This document shows positions 11,517 to 21,785 of a DNA stretch of 64,000 nucleotides, in pieces. The number at the start of each line of letters is the position of its first letter. The first letter of the stretch is position 1. Position numbers and translations under genes: made by a program. A model generated the notes under the pieces. It made no database searches, had not been told where the DNA came from, and was given only the letters and a program-made list of their open reading frames with translations. Source of the DNA: Phalacrocorax aristotelis (taxonomy: Eukaryota > Chordata > Aves > Suliformes > Phalacrocoracidae); contig NW_027441230.1 in the NCBI RefSeq assembly GCF_949628215.1, positions 62,001 to 126,000 on the forward strand, in the 5' to 3' direction.

Positions 11517-11606
11517 AGATTTGGTCAAATGCGCCTTTTGTATAGATCACTTTGCTCCATGTCCAGTCAAGGGCAAACTCTACATTAGCAGCAGAACTTG
11601 GCTGCT
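11517..11606 (-). CDS. AHCTF1: AHCTF1-like exon E13, copy 1 (altered acceptor)
   Basis: The donor is ATCT|GTGAGT. It encodes EQPSSAANVEFALDWTWSK, matching ELYS EQPNSATNLRFVLEWTWNK. The acceptor tract reads purine-rich (ctttaaaaaaag|AG), whereas copy 2 has ctctctttttagag|AG. The 16 bp at 11605-11620 look inverted between the duplicates. Splicing of this exon in copy 1 is therefore doubtful. Confidence 0.85.
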
Positions 11607-11693
11607 CTTTTTTTAAAGAGAACAACAAAGAAATGAATCAAGAATTCCAAACTAAAAAAATATGCAACACAAAAACCACATAAGAAGTGTTAC

Positions 11694-11784
11694 CTTTAGA
11701 TGTCCAAAGCTTAATGCAGCCGCTCAGAAGCCCTACAGAACCTGTCTGGGCAGCAGCTGACAAGACCGCCTCTAACTGCTCCTC
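11694..11784 (-). CDS. AHCTF1: AHCTF1-like exon E12, copy 1
   Basis: The acceptor is acgtttag and the donor AAAG|GTAAC. It encodes EEQLEAVLSAAAQTGSVGLLSG, matching ELYS [22 protein letters not shown]. It is 91 bp, phase 0 in and 1 out, and identical in copy 2. The exon expected between E10 and E12 (E11, phase 0/0) was not found. Its loss would not shift the frame. Confidence 0.9.
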
Positions 11785-12420
11785 CTAAACGTAGCAGACA
11801 AAAGAAAAGGAGAATCCCACCTGCTTTCAACATCCCAACCACCAACAGTAAGTGCTTGTTTCTAACTGTGCCCTCACTCGGGCATCACAGGCTGGGCTGC
11901 TTGTTGCTGGGAGGAGCACAGGAAACTTTCCCTCTGACATGACAACTTACCAAAGGCTAATTCTAACCTCCTGCACGGAACCTCATGCTTTGAGGAACTG
12001 ATGGGGGGAAGGTTGTTCTGAGGGAACGATGCTTCCTTTTCTCCAGTCTGCCCTCCTTTTCCCAGCTCATCAGGGATCAAAACCCGAAATCAGGACCATG
12101 CAGGCAGTTGCACTCATTGATGAGAGAGAAGGAACAGCTTTCCCCGACTTTCTCGTCCTGCTCCTAGAGCAGCGCTGCCTTCCTTTCTAGACATTCAGGC
12201 CCTGATCGTGCTTCAACGGGAGGCAACGGTGGGTTTACACGCCCAAGAGGGGACCTCAAACATCACCATTTGCATAAAACTGGCAGGGTACAATTGCAGT
12301 TACGCGTGTGGATGGGCAGGAGCAGCATGAAATGGCCTCTGACGCTAAAAGCAGCGCCATGGAAAGCTTAGGAAAGGTCCATCTCTTGACATTCTCAATA
12401 AAGACACAGTAAAAGCTCAC

Positions 12421-12482
12421 CTCCTTCTGGAAGCCGCTGCATGTCATATGAACAACTCCAGAGCTCAGCAAGCACCTGCCAT
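12421..12482 (-). CDS. AHCTF1: AHCTF1-like exon E10, copy 1
   Basis: This 62-bp exon has acceptor tctctgcag and donor GGAG|GTGAGC. It encodes CLLSSGVVHMTCSGFQKE, matching ELYS CLLNSGVVHLTCTGFQKE at the end of the propeller. The phase is 1 in and 0 out. Confidence 0.92.
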
Positions 12483-12956
12483 CTGCAGAGACAACGAACG
12501 CCGGACAACATTCCATACTCTCACCGTGATGGAAGTACCAGTTTACATTTCTGTCATAGCAGCCTCTGGAAAGGTACAACCAAGTACCCGTTTTCTTCAT
12601 CACATCACTTACAACCTCTTTTAGAAAAATAATGGCTGAGTGTAGAAATTTTATCTCCGGGGCTATCGAGGTGCTGCGCTTTGAGCTTCAGCCCAGAGTC
12701 ATTTCATCTGATCACCAGCACCACGTCACGGGCTGCGTTACAGAAGCACCCAACCCCCAGACCCAGCCGCCTGTCAGACGGGTGTCACAACAGCACACAC
12801 TTGGTCAGTACAATGAGATCAGAGGTGGGTGGGTGGGGGGTTGGGGTTTTTCGGTTTGGTTGGGTTTTTGCATGACAAACAGTGAACAGGACAACCAATA
12901 AATGGCATTTGAGCTCGGTTTAAGCTTATCACTATTCAAAGCCGTGTAATACCTAC

Positions 12957-13137
12957 CAAAATTATAGGTGCTTGGATGAAAAACTGCGCAAGTTGTGGGT
13001 AAGAAGGAGGAACTCTCCAGCTTAGGCTGCGCTCCTGCACCACAACATCCAGAAGGAGGTTTGGAGCAGTCGTGCTTGTCACAGCGTCCAGTGACCACAG
13101 TGCAAAACAGGGGCATCCCTGAAGGGATTCTTCTGGC
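12957..13137 (-). pseudogene. AHCTF1: AHCTF1-like exon E9 with frameshift, copy 1
   Basis: The acceptor is ctttcag and the donor TTTG|GTAGGT. It encodes [24 protein letters not shown], then a 1-bp deletion near 12985-13005 that moves FHPSTYNF into another frame. Copy 2 has one more base and several substitutions here, and stays in frame (length 182 against 181). ELYS has ERSLNRGVPPSYP...FFNPSTYNF. The exon is frame-broken only in this copy. Confidence 0.92.
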
Positions 13138-13224
13138 CTGAAAGAAAACAAGTGCAGAAGCTAAACGCCGACTTTCCAATGAATTATGGGGAGGGGTACT
13201 GAAAACAGCTTCATAAAAACCTAC

Positions 13225-13357
13225 CTTAGTGAGCCTGGCATTTGAGCCTGATACCAGCAGTCAAAGTCAAATACACCCAAATAAGTAGATGGTTTTCCCT
13301 GGCCACGTGTATTCACTTGCCAGCTGAAGACTGAGACACTGCTGTCAGGGGATATGA
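13225..13357 (-). CDS. AHCTF1: AHCTF1-like exon E8, copy 1
   Basis: The acceptor is cttttccag and the donor CTAAG|GTAGG. It encodes [29 protein letters not shown] and [11 protein letters not shown], matching [18 protein letters not shown]...WYHAQMPDSLR. It is 133 bp, phase 1 in and 2 out. A 22-bp micro-inversion against copy 2 lies in its upstream intron at 13377-13398. Confidence 0.94.
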
Positions 13358-13786
13358 CTGGAAAAGACAAGACATTGTATTTTCTCCCACTTAGAAACAG
13401 TCTCTCTGACATTTTCAAAACACCACTTTCTATTTTGGCTTCATTCTGTTACATCACTCAGGAAACGCAACACTTCAGTAAGAATCATTTTAAACATTTA
13501 CACCATAGCAAGCATCTCTGTGATAGGTTTCAGTCATACTGGCCCCTTTTTGAGTTCAGATTGTACCTGTCCTAAGCCAAATCAAGCACACAATTATTAG
13601 CTAATCAAGTTTTTCATACAGTAAGAGTTGATCAAGAGGTTTAGCAAAAAAACCCAAACAAATCCCCACAAGTTAGCCTACACAGATATGGAAGACTTTC
13701 AGGCTGTGGGTATGGAACAGCATTCATTGCTTGGACTCCAAAACCATTTCGTTTAGAGTCACCAAACAGGGACATCAGGAACAAAC

Positions 13787-13937
13787 CTTCATCAACGCTG
13801 CCTTCTCTGGCTGCGTGGGTGGGAAAGGTTTCTACAGCCCGACAGCTGAGTAACTTGGCCTTGCTGCCCTGCCCTCTCAAGGGAAAGGCTCCGCCCGTCA
13901 GATCCAACCTGTTCTTTCCAACACAGGATGCCAAACG
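13787..13937 (-). CDS. AHCTF1: AHCTF1-like exon E7, copy 1
   Basis: The acceptor is tttttccgcag and the donor GAAG|GTTTGT. It encodes LDLTGGAFPLRGQGSKAKLL, matching ELYS LDLTGGMFPLRGQTSNTKLL. It is 151 bp, phase 0 in and 1 out. It is the most 5' exon that copy 2 also retains. Confidence 0.94.
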
Positions 13938-14745
13938 CTGCGGAAAAAATCACAGGAGAGAGAAGGGTCATTCTGAGATAAAAGCAGACATTACACCTCA
14001 GTAGGAAAGAACGTCTGTGTCTAATAGAACACGCGTATTGTTCTCTAGCTCTCCCAGGCGCGTAATCTGATGGCAAAGAGAAACTACACCTGACACGCAA
14101 GAGAACTAAGTGTCAAACCGTAACGGGTAAGTTTGGCCGTAAAAGCTTTGCACATTTTCAGAACTGAGCATTTCCCTCCCATTATTGGTTCTGAATGTGT
14201 TTTGCAGAATTCCTTGCAACATCAAGGTTTCTTCACAAACCTACATATTTACCTACAGAGAGAGATCTGAAATAATGCAATACATAGGCATGCAAAGCGC
14301 TTTGCTCTGTGACTTGATTACAGAACTGATGAAGTTAGAGAAGTCACGGCATTCCAGCAGCCAAAGCTCTCTTGCGAGGCGTTATCTATAGGCACACACC
14401 ACTAGAGTGAAAGCACATCCCTCGGGAGCAGCCATGAGAACGTCTTACTGATTCACAGTCTCCTCTCAAACACGTCAGCTCCTGCCAGCTCCTCCTCTCG
14501 CCTCCTCAGGGACTGATGGGTGAAAGATCCCTCCCTGCCTTCACCAAGTGCAGCCAACAGCAAAATTGTACGACTTGTTTTCAAAACGTATGGACAAAGG
14601 CTGTGCCCAAGAACACTCAGCAGAAGATTCTATTTTTCTTAGTCATCTCTGAATTTTCATGGCAAATATGACCCCTGCCAACTTCACTAATACTCCCTTA
14701 GAGAAAAGGACTCTTTCCATCCTTTCACGCACGTGCACATCTTAC

Positions 14746-14830
14746 CTCATACAGGGCTTGTCCTGAAGCCAAGCGCCTGCTGGCAGCGAACGCTAACTGC
14801 AACAGATGTAAACTCAGAGCATCGCCTTCA
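14746..14830 (-). CDS. AHCTF1: AHCTF1-like exon E6
   Basis: The acceptor is ccttttccag and the donor ATGAG|GTAAG. It encodes SEGDALSLHLLQLAF and LASGQALYE, matching ELYS SEGDVLSLHLLQLAF...LASGQILYE. It is 85 bp, phase 2 in and 0 out. No counterpart exists in copy 2, which is truncated before this point. Confidence 0.92.
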
Positions 14831-15784
14831 CTGGAAAAGGCATAAATTATGACACTTGGTTACAAAGCTGCTTTATACTCCTCGTTATCCTTTCCTTGGA
14901 TCTAGGCTGAGGTTTCCTGAATAGCACTGTCTCGCTGAAAAGAAAAACAGCCCTTCCCAAAGCATGACAATTGGTCACATTTAGCCGCTAAAACACAACG
15001 GAGGACATTTGGACACTAACAGCTTCTGGGGCAAAGGCTAACCATGCAGTCTGAAAGCTTTAACATGTTCTATCGACTAAAAATGGTTGGGAATAGTTCC
15101 TGACGGTGAAGAGTTCTCAACCAAAACTGCTTTACAGTCAAACTGAAAAAGATTGCCACTCTACGAGCAGCCGAGCTGAGTAAATAGCTTGCTGATGCTG
15201 AGAGGGGCAGATCTTTCCACCCTTCCCTTCCCACCAGAGCTCCAGTCCCTCTCCTGCACACACGGCACCTTCCACACCCTCGTTTCAGTCATTAGCCCAG
15301 CAGGAAACCACCGACTTGGCTGCTGAACACCTTCCCTGCCAGGCGAGCTGAGCTGGCTCACCAAGGCTCAAGCTGGCACCAGGGAACCGGCCATGCTGTC
15401 ACCTCCTCCTTTAGGGGCAGCAGGCTGGTGGATCGGCACCGTTAGTGCTCTGGAGCTGCAGCCTCAGCTGCTTTTGAGGGCATTTTAATATCACGGCGTG
15501 AGTATCAAGCAAACCATGAAGCAGTCACCAGGAAACAAAGGAAATCTTTTAAGAATGCCAGCACAAAAATATGGCCCTGTCGCTTTGCCTCCTTTCAGCA
15601 GGGAGGAACTCGGAGGTCCCTCTTCATCTCTGCTCCATCCTGTACAAATCGCACCGTAAGCTCCTTCCATAGCTGAGAGAATCTCCTGCACAGCCAAATA
15701 AACCAAACAAATACACCTGTCTCAACTCTATGTGAGCAAATACTAAAAAGAAAATTCAGCGGCTTATAGTAAGTTTTTATTCAC

Positions 15785-15901
15785 CTTTCTTGCGTCGACT
15801 GAAGAGCCCACAAGGAGCAACATTTGCGAGGACCATTCTCAGGCTCTTGGAAAGTAACGGCGCAGACAGGAATCCTTCCTCCTTCAAGCTGCGAGTGGTG
15901 C
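15785..15901 (-). CDS. AHCTF1: AHCTF1-like exon E5
   Basis: The acceptor is cctgcag and the donor GAAAG|GTGAAT. It encodes [19 protein letters not shown] and LWALQSTQE, matching [23 protein letters not shown]...LWAVQSTQ. It is 117 bp, phase 2/2 and open. Confidence 0.92.
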
Positions 15902-17186
15902 CTGCAGGTTTAAAAACAAAGAAAAACCAAAGACAAAGAAAGCAGGTGAGCGACTGACCCTGCTCTTTGTAGAAGGGGAGAAGCATCTTCTGAGCAAAGA
16001 GCCCCTGACGTGCTTCTCCTCAAAGCACAGAAGGTCACGCTCCCGTCTCAAACAAGGGAGCCAAGGAAGCGACTGCTTTTGATGCAACAGCCACGAGGTG
16101 AGGAAATGACTGTCCATCACGGGCAATAACCTGGCTTTATCTCCTCCTCTGCCTGCGGAGGAGGAGCAGGAAGGATTCCTTCAGCTGCCAGGCAAAAGAT
16201 TGTTCCTACTGTTGTCGCCTGCTTCAATATTGAACTGAAAATGCAGCGTCTCTTCTGCACAAGCTGAAAACAGCGCCAAACACAAGTAGTATCTTGTTTC
16301 TTTACTTGGGCTATGGAAAGCATTTCTCCTCCAGACTTCGGAACCTTCCTTGCCCCTTCACAATCTAGTCTTGCCACCTCACTTTCTCTCCACTCTCTAT
16401 TTATGCCTCCAGTAGTTCCCGCTGAGTCACTGCAGATTTGCTTCACTGAATCCTTCTCTGAATTGGGTCAAATATTTCAAGCCAGATTGCTCTTTGGCAG
16501 ATTTGCAATCATCTCTCTAATTTCTCTGTTGCTTATCAACTGACGTGACCCTTACCCTCATCTCCAAGTCTTCCAAGCAGACTTTCATTCACAGGCAGCG
16601 CAGCCTTGGCATGGGTCAAGCCCCTCTTTTGGTCAAGGCTGAAATGTGGGAGAGAATGTCTTTTCAGGCACCGAGCAGCTCTTGATCTTTCATGTCTCAC
16701 TCGTTTTTTACCTAAACGCTTTAAAGAGCCTTATCACCAAAACCCCATCGTTAACCTACTTCAGCCTTTCAACGTATGCCCTCATTGCAGGAGCTGGTTC
16801 TGAGAAATAACGTCTAAAACCTCTTTCATTGAAACACACCCATTTCCTGCTGTCACTGACTACTACTGACAGAACAAACTGCCTTACAGAGGCAGCTCTC
16901 TCACATCGTAACTGCCTGACAGACCCCAAAGAAGCGACCTTTCCGCAGTTCCTCAGCCCACGGGCACAATTAGGCAAACAACCCCAGCCCGCTGGGGAGA
17001 AGGCGGCCCACTGAATCCATGTCTGACTCAGTGGTTACTTCACAAGGGGATTCCTAAACAGGCCAAGATTACACTGCACAGTTCCGTCCCTGAAAAAGGG
17101 CTCTTTAAATTAACAGACTTCCTCCTCAAGCAAAGCCTGGAGAGCCCTGCACCTCCAGGCGTGACCCAGTGCAAAGGGCGACTTAC

Positions 17187-17394
17187 TCCCGCTGCAGAGT
17201 TTTCACATCCCACAGTGACAGGGAGCTGTCGGAAAAACCCACGGCGAGCTGGTTGCTTCTGCTGATGTAGCGCAGGGTCGATATTGCTGTTCCTGAAGGG
17301 CTTTGCAGTTGAAAGCAGAGATGTCTCCCTTCCCCGGTCACCATTTCTCTTCTTAGTGGAACTCCAGCAGCAATTCTAGCGGCAACTGGTAGAC
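17187..17394 (-). CDS. AHCTF1: AHCTF1-like exon E4
   Basis: The acceptor is gcgtgcag and the donor CGGGA|GTAAGT. It encodes [33 protein letters not shown] and [12 protein letters not shown], a clear WD-type propeller blade. It matches [23 protein letters not shown]. It is 208 bp, phase 1 in and 2 out. This exon gave the first identification of the gene. Confidence 0.96.
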
Positions 17395-18179
17395 CTGCAC
17401 GCACAAAACCACACGCTAAATGAAGGTGTTATGCCACTTAGGTTGCATCTGAAACACGGACGTGACAACATGTATAATCTAATCCTACCGTCCCCGGCAA
17501 AATACCCATTTGTGAAACACTTGCTTTGCTCTTTCCATTTTGCATGTGCTCAGAGAACATAAGAGCTCTCGCACTGCACAGGTATTCTCTCTCCTATTTC
17601 AAAACCAGGTAAAAGCGCAACCTTCATAGGCAAATTCTTCCTGGACCCTGCACATCAGGAGTTTGGGCCTCATGATGAAGTTACCTGAAGTGGCATTAAC
17701 TCCTGACGCCACTCTTGTAAGCGCCAGAACAGTGAATGCAATCCGAATACGCAGATTAGAGGTTTCTTTCATCCGAATGCAGCGATTTTGATAAGGCATA
17801 TTTACTTCAAAAAACAAGCCTAAACTTTGCCCCAAGCCAATGAACAGAAGCAGAAGAACGTTCCCAAGACAGAGGGCACGTCCGACACACCTTCCTATCC
17901 GGCAGCTGCACCGACTCGGAGGCTCAAATTCCTACCCCTCACTGGCGAGAGTCACAGTGACAGAGGGACCCTGGTGGGAGGGGGCGTCTGTGACATTAGG
18001 AGGAGTACGAGGCCGCTCCCATTTTAATCCATTCAGGACCAGACGGTGTCAAACCGCCAGCTGTAATCAGCAGTCAGAAACGTCTGCGCACCAGTAGCTT
18101 CCAAGTGGGATGCGTGTTGTTGATTCAAAAGACACAAGTTTTCTTCCTTTTCAATTCAGGTTTAGAAACTGCCGCTTAC

Positions 18180-18360
18180 CCGATGGCTCATTTTCCCTCT
18201 GGCTGCAGGATGGATCACCCAAACAGAGCTCCACCACAAGTAGATGACCAACATCTTTTGCCACCGCTGCCGCTCCAGCGAGCCACCACAGAGCCTGGGG
18301 TAGGTGCTGAGGGCTCACGCTGCCGCCTCCGGGACTAGTTCTGGGCTCTATAGCAGTTAC
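18180..18360 (-). CDS. AHCTF1: AHCTF1-like exon E3
   Basis: The acceptor is tttcctgtag and the donor ATCGG|GTAAGC. It encodes VTAIEP, GGGSVSPQHL and AAVAKDVGHLLVVELCLGD, matching ELYS VTAIEP...VAAVVTDVGQILLVDLCLDD. It is 181 bp, phase 0 in and 1 out. It is open but clearly more diverged than E4. Confidence 0.9.
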
Positions 18361-21196
18361 CTACAGGAAACCTACAAGTTAGTATTTAACCTGTTTGACA
18401 AGCGAAAGAGAAATCACTCAAACGTGAAGCCAGAATTAGCCCATCACAAACAAGAAAGTAAACACAGGATTGTAAGACTTAAAAACACAGCATTGTTTAC
18501 CATTACATCAAGAAAAAAACAAACAAAAAAACCACAGAAAAAAAAGCCCTGTGCAGAAATCCATTACTGCCTTGCATTTACTGGATTTCCTACAGTTATT
18601 TCACTGAGTTCACTCCAACTGCAATGGCGCATTCTACCATTACAGCTTACCAATTTCCATTTCCTACTTAGAAACCATTAACTCAAAGAAAACATAGAAA
18701 ATCACTCATATGCAAGAAACTTTACCACATTTAAGGGACCTAAAGACGAAAGACCAAACTCACTCTCGCCCTCCCACTGCTCCCAGCCCAGCAGCCCTGG
18801 GATACAGCCTACGCCTTCTTTGCCAAACAGCTGTCGCGGCAAATCACGGCTCTAAGTGAGACGCGGCAGCGGCCAAGTTGCGTGGGAGACACCCCAGTGC
18901 CCTGGGAAGGGAGTATTTGGACAAAGTGGGGAAGGGACAGAATAGCTTAGTAACATTTACACCAGTCCTCGGGCAGAATCAAAAGGGCAACCAGGGAAAG
19001 CAGAAGAGTTTTAAACGCACACCAGCACCTCCGTGCATGTGAACACAGACTTAAAAAGCCGGCCTAAACAACGGCAAAAAGCCCAGCAGCTTGGTCGACA
19101 AAAGCCAACTCCGGCTGAGGAGAAGCGCACGCTGCTCTGTAACACGCGGAGCCGCCTGCCAGCAGCTTTAGTACAAGGCCCTCATGAAGACAGACCTTTC
19201 AGCACCTGCAGCCCCTCCCGGGACAGCCCTGACTGCTCCAGCAGAGACACCAGCACGTGAAGGCTCCTGCACTAAGGCTCGGCACTGGCTTTGCATATTC
19301 TCCTAGGCTGCTGCCAACTCCTTCTGGGAATGAACGCAGAAAGCCTGTCTCAGCTCCCTCACTCTGAATGCTGCCCTTCTGCCTCGTGCAAACCAGGAAG
19401 AGTGGGGAAAATACCATTCCATAGCTCTGAAACATGCAACCGTTATAAACCAATTTAATATCACTAATGTTTTCAATTCAGAGCTGCTTTTACAAGAAGC
19501 CGATTCAAATAATACTCCAGTATCAGTTTCCGTTTCCTGCTGCGCGTCCCCTGCGTATCCAGAGGGCAACTGGAGATCTGGAGATGCTCCCACAAAAAAA
19601 TAGCCAACCAAAGCCAAAACTAAATGCCCCTGCCAATTCCTGCTAAGCTTGTGAGTTTGTTTTTTTAATCTCACTCGTTTACTCTCTGCATGACCACACA
19701 CCTCCTCTTACACTAAAAGGCAGTCGGACAGTCACTCTAAATACCCTGGATTAAGGCACCAATGGCTCCACACCTTGCACCAGAGTCACTCTCTGTCAGT
19801 GTTAACCTGTACAACTTAGTTGCCCACAGAAGATACACCCACAAGGAAAACAGTCCTGAAATTAAGGCGCCCATTAAAGCCTTAAAACAGTTGTGACAAA
19901 AACTGCAGAGAGTGATGTTCAGACCAGATCCGCATCTCACTTTTTAAAAGAATCAGTGTGAAAATCAGAGAAACATTCCGGCAGATTAAAAACCCCGACC
20001 AGGTAATGTATAAACGTGGAAGGAGGAGTTACCAAAGAAACTCAAAACATAGGGGCGGTGGCCACGTGCCAGATTTATCTACCTGGTTTTGCTGACCCTG
20101 ACTCCCACTCTCAGCTGGGAAGTTCACAGCCCCGCGAGCAATACCTGTGCCCTGTCCATGCTGGTCTCACTCCTCTCACAACAGCAACAAGTGGGGAGCG
20201 AAATGAAAGCAACAGACCAAGCATGCTTGTACTCCAGAGCACTCACCAGGGCACAAGAGCCAAAATTCAGAGAAGCCTAGGCTTTATTCCAAAGTTCATA
20301 ACCTTTATGACACAACAGCCAACTTTCCCCACCAAGGCTTCTTCATATTCACCCCTTCAACAGTGAACCGCTTTTCGGTGCTGTAGAAAAACTCCCTCAG
20401 ACAACGGAGAGTTACGACTACATTCGATTGCAAATCACTTCTGTAGACACAGATTCAAGATGTGACACGATCCTTCTCTACCTTCCTTTTCCCATTCCCA
20501 GCACAAACATCATGTACTCATGGATGATACGCTCATGTCAGCGCACAGCTTGCCTTTCCATCTCAAACGCTGAGATTTATCAGGATGAAGGGCAAACTCA
20601 CACAGCGGAGCACCAACCCAGCTCAGCTCGTTAGAAATCACCACCACACAAACGCTCACGGCCAGCAATCACCCCGTAGCACTACAGACAAACAAAACCC
20701 CGCCGGGATCCCAGCGAGTCAAACCAAATCACGCGCTGGAAAGCCGAGTAATACCTAAGTATTGATTTGTTGCAGATTCTAAGGTGGTAAAAATAGAGTG
20801 AATCTCGATGTTCCATTAACTTAAGGTGACTCTTGCCTACACTCAGATAAGGAGCCGAGGGGAGAGGCCATCATTTGAGTTTACGGGTTAGACAAGACGG
20901 GGACAATTAGTAACATCACACCAGAGTCTCCCACCTGCACGAGCACCGTATGCAATAAGCAGAGATTCAAGGGCTTCAGGCTGAAAGTCAACCTGCCAGA
21001 GAACTCAGTGAAGGTTGTGTTTCCCATCCTAAGCCAACAGAAAAATGTGTTTTGCTCTAAAGTCACCTGCTTGCTGGTCCCACACTCGTGGGAATGTGCC
21101 TAAGTCTTTTACAGCACAGCCACGGAAGTCTCAGATCCTTTCAAGACAGTATTTATGACAGAAACGAACCATTCAGGACATGTATGTTACAGGCAC

Positions 21197-21227
21197 TTTA
21201 AAGGGGGGGGTGGGGGGTGGGGAGAGG
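21197..21227. repeat. G-rich tract in intron
   Basis: Runs of eight, six and four G close together form a possible G-quadruplex on the plus strand. The tract lies in the intron between E2 and E3. No function is assigned. Confidence 0.6.
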
Positions 21228-21531
21228 TTCTTTTTCACTCTGGCCAACAAAAGGTACTTTTCAAGGCCTTCTAGTCAAAGTGGAGAATTAGGTAACTACG
21301 TGCTCTAACGTAAAACCAGAAAACTTGTTTTACTCTCAGCAAACTCACAGGGTAATGGTACCGTGAAGCCCACCATTTCACACCAAGGTGCTCTCGACTG
21401 GACACTCTGCAGCGACAGTGTGGTGACGCAATAGAGAAAATAGACTTCCTAACAAAGAGACGCTCCAAAGCTGCTCCTGAAACAGCGTTATGCAGCACCT
21501 GACAGCGTTTCCCCCATTAAAAAGCACCTAC

Positions 21532-21785
21532 CCTTCCTGGCAGAACAACTGCTGTAACCACGCTCGATGCCCCCGGGTCATACAGGCAGAGGACACTTCC
21601 CTCTGCTTCTCTCAAGCCAACCAGCAGCCCCGTTCCCGTCTGCCAGGAGACCTCCTTCACCACACGGATGGTGGGAGGCTGCTCACGGGCTCCACTGAAA
21701 CGGTGTGCAGAGAGCCCCTCTCCCGTCACAGCGCTCACGACCTCCAGCTGAGGGCCACACGCCAGCCAGGCCAGGCCACCTCTCC
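21532..21785 (-). CDS. AHCTF1: AHCTF1-like exon E2
   Basis: The acceptor is gctcttccag and the donor GGAAGG|GTAGGT. It encodes [43 protein letters not shown] and VVLPGR, matching [20 protein letters not shown]...VVLPGR. It is 254 bp, enters at phase 1 and leaves at phase 0. It is the most 5' exon I can support. The ELYS start-codon exon, expected to the right on the plus strand, was not found. Confidence 0.95.

Larger units (their letters stand above)
1..14061. repeat. Segmental duplication, copy 1 (partner 36831-50852)
   Basis: About 14 kb is repeated in the same orientation at 36831-50852. The offset drifts only from +36827 to +36834 and back to about +36823 through small indels. In the ERV part I count roughly ten substitutions plus one 3-bp indel over 1.65 kb, so about 99% identity. 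Homology stops after the shared string ctcccaggcgc at 14051-14061. Beyond it copy 1 continues as ordinary gene intron, while copy 2 enters repeat array B. The left boundary lies before this window. Both copies carry the same ERV and the same AHCTF1-like exons E7-E24. Confidence 0.95.
3364..21785 (-). pseudogene. AHCTF1: AHCTF1/ELYS-like gene, copy 1 (exons E2-E10 and E12-E24)
   Basis: Twenty-two exons on the minus strand encode, in order, segments that align with the ELYS N-terminal beta-propeller (E2-E10) and central helical domain (E12-E24). ELYS binds chromatin and recruits the Nup107-160 complex during nuclear pore assembly. Examples are CGPQLEVV (E2), GRHLCFQL (E4), LDLTGG (E7), SSGVVHMTC (E10), LLPEG (E15), EGGTGKYPP (E17) and [11 protein letters not shown] (E19). 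Nearly all introns have GT/AG borders and compatible phases; a few sites are weak. Lesions are an in-frame TGA in E20 (5475-5477), a 1-bp frameshift in E9 and absence of E11. The start exon and the C-terminal tail with AT-hook were not found. Protein divergence from canonical ELYS is high, so this is a paralogue or pseudogene, not the ordinary gene. Confidence 0.9.
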
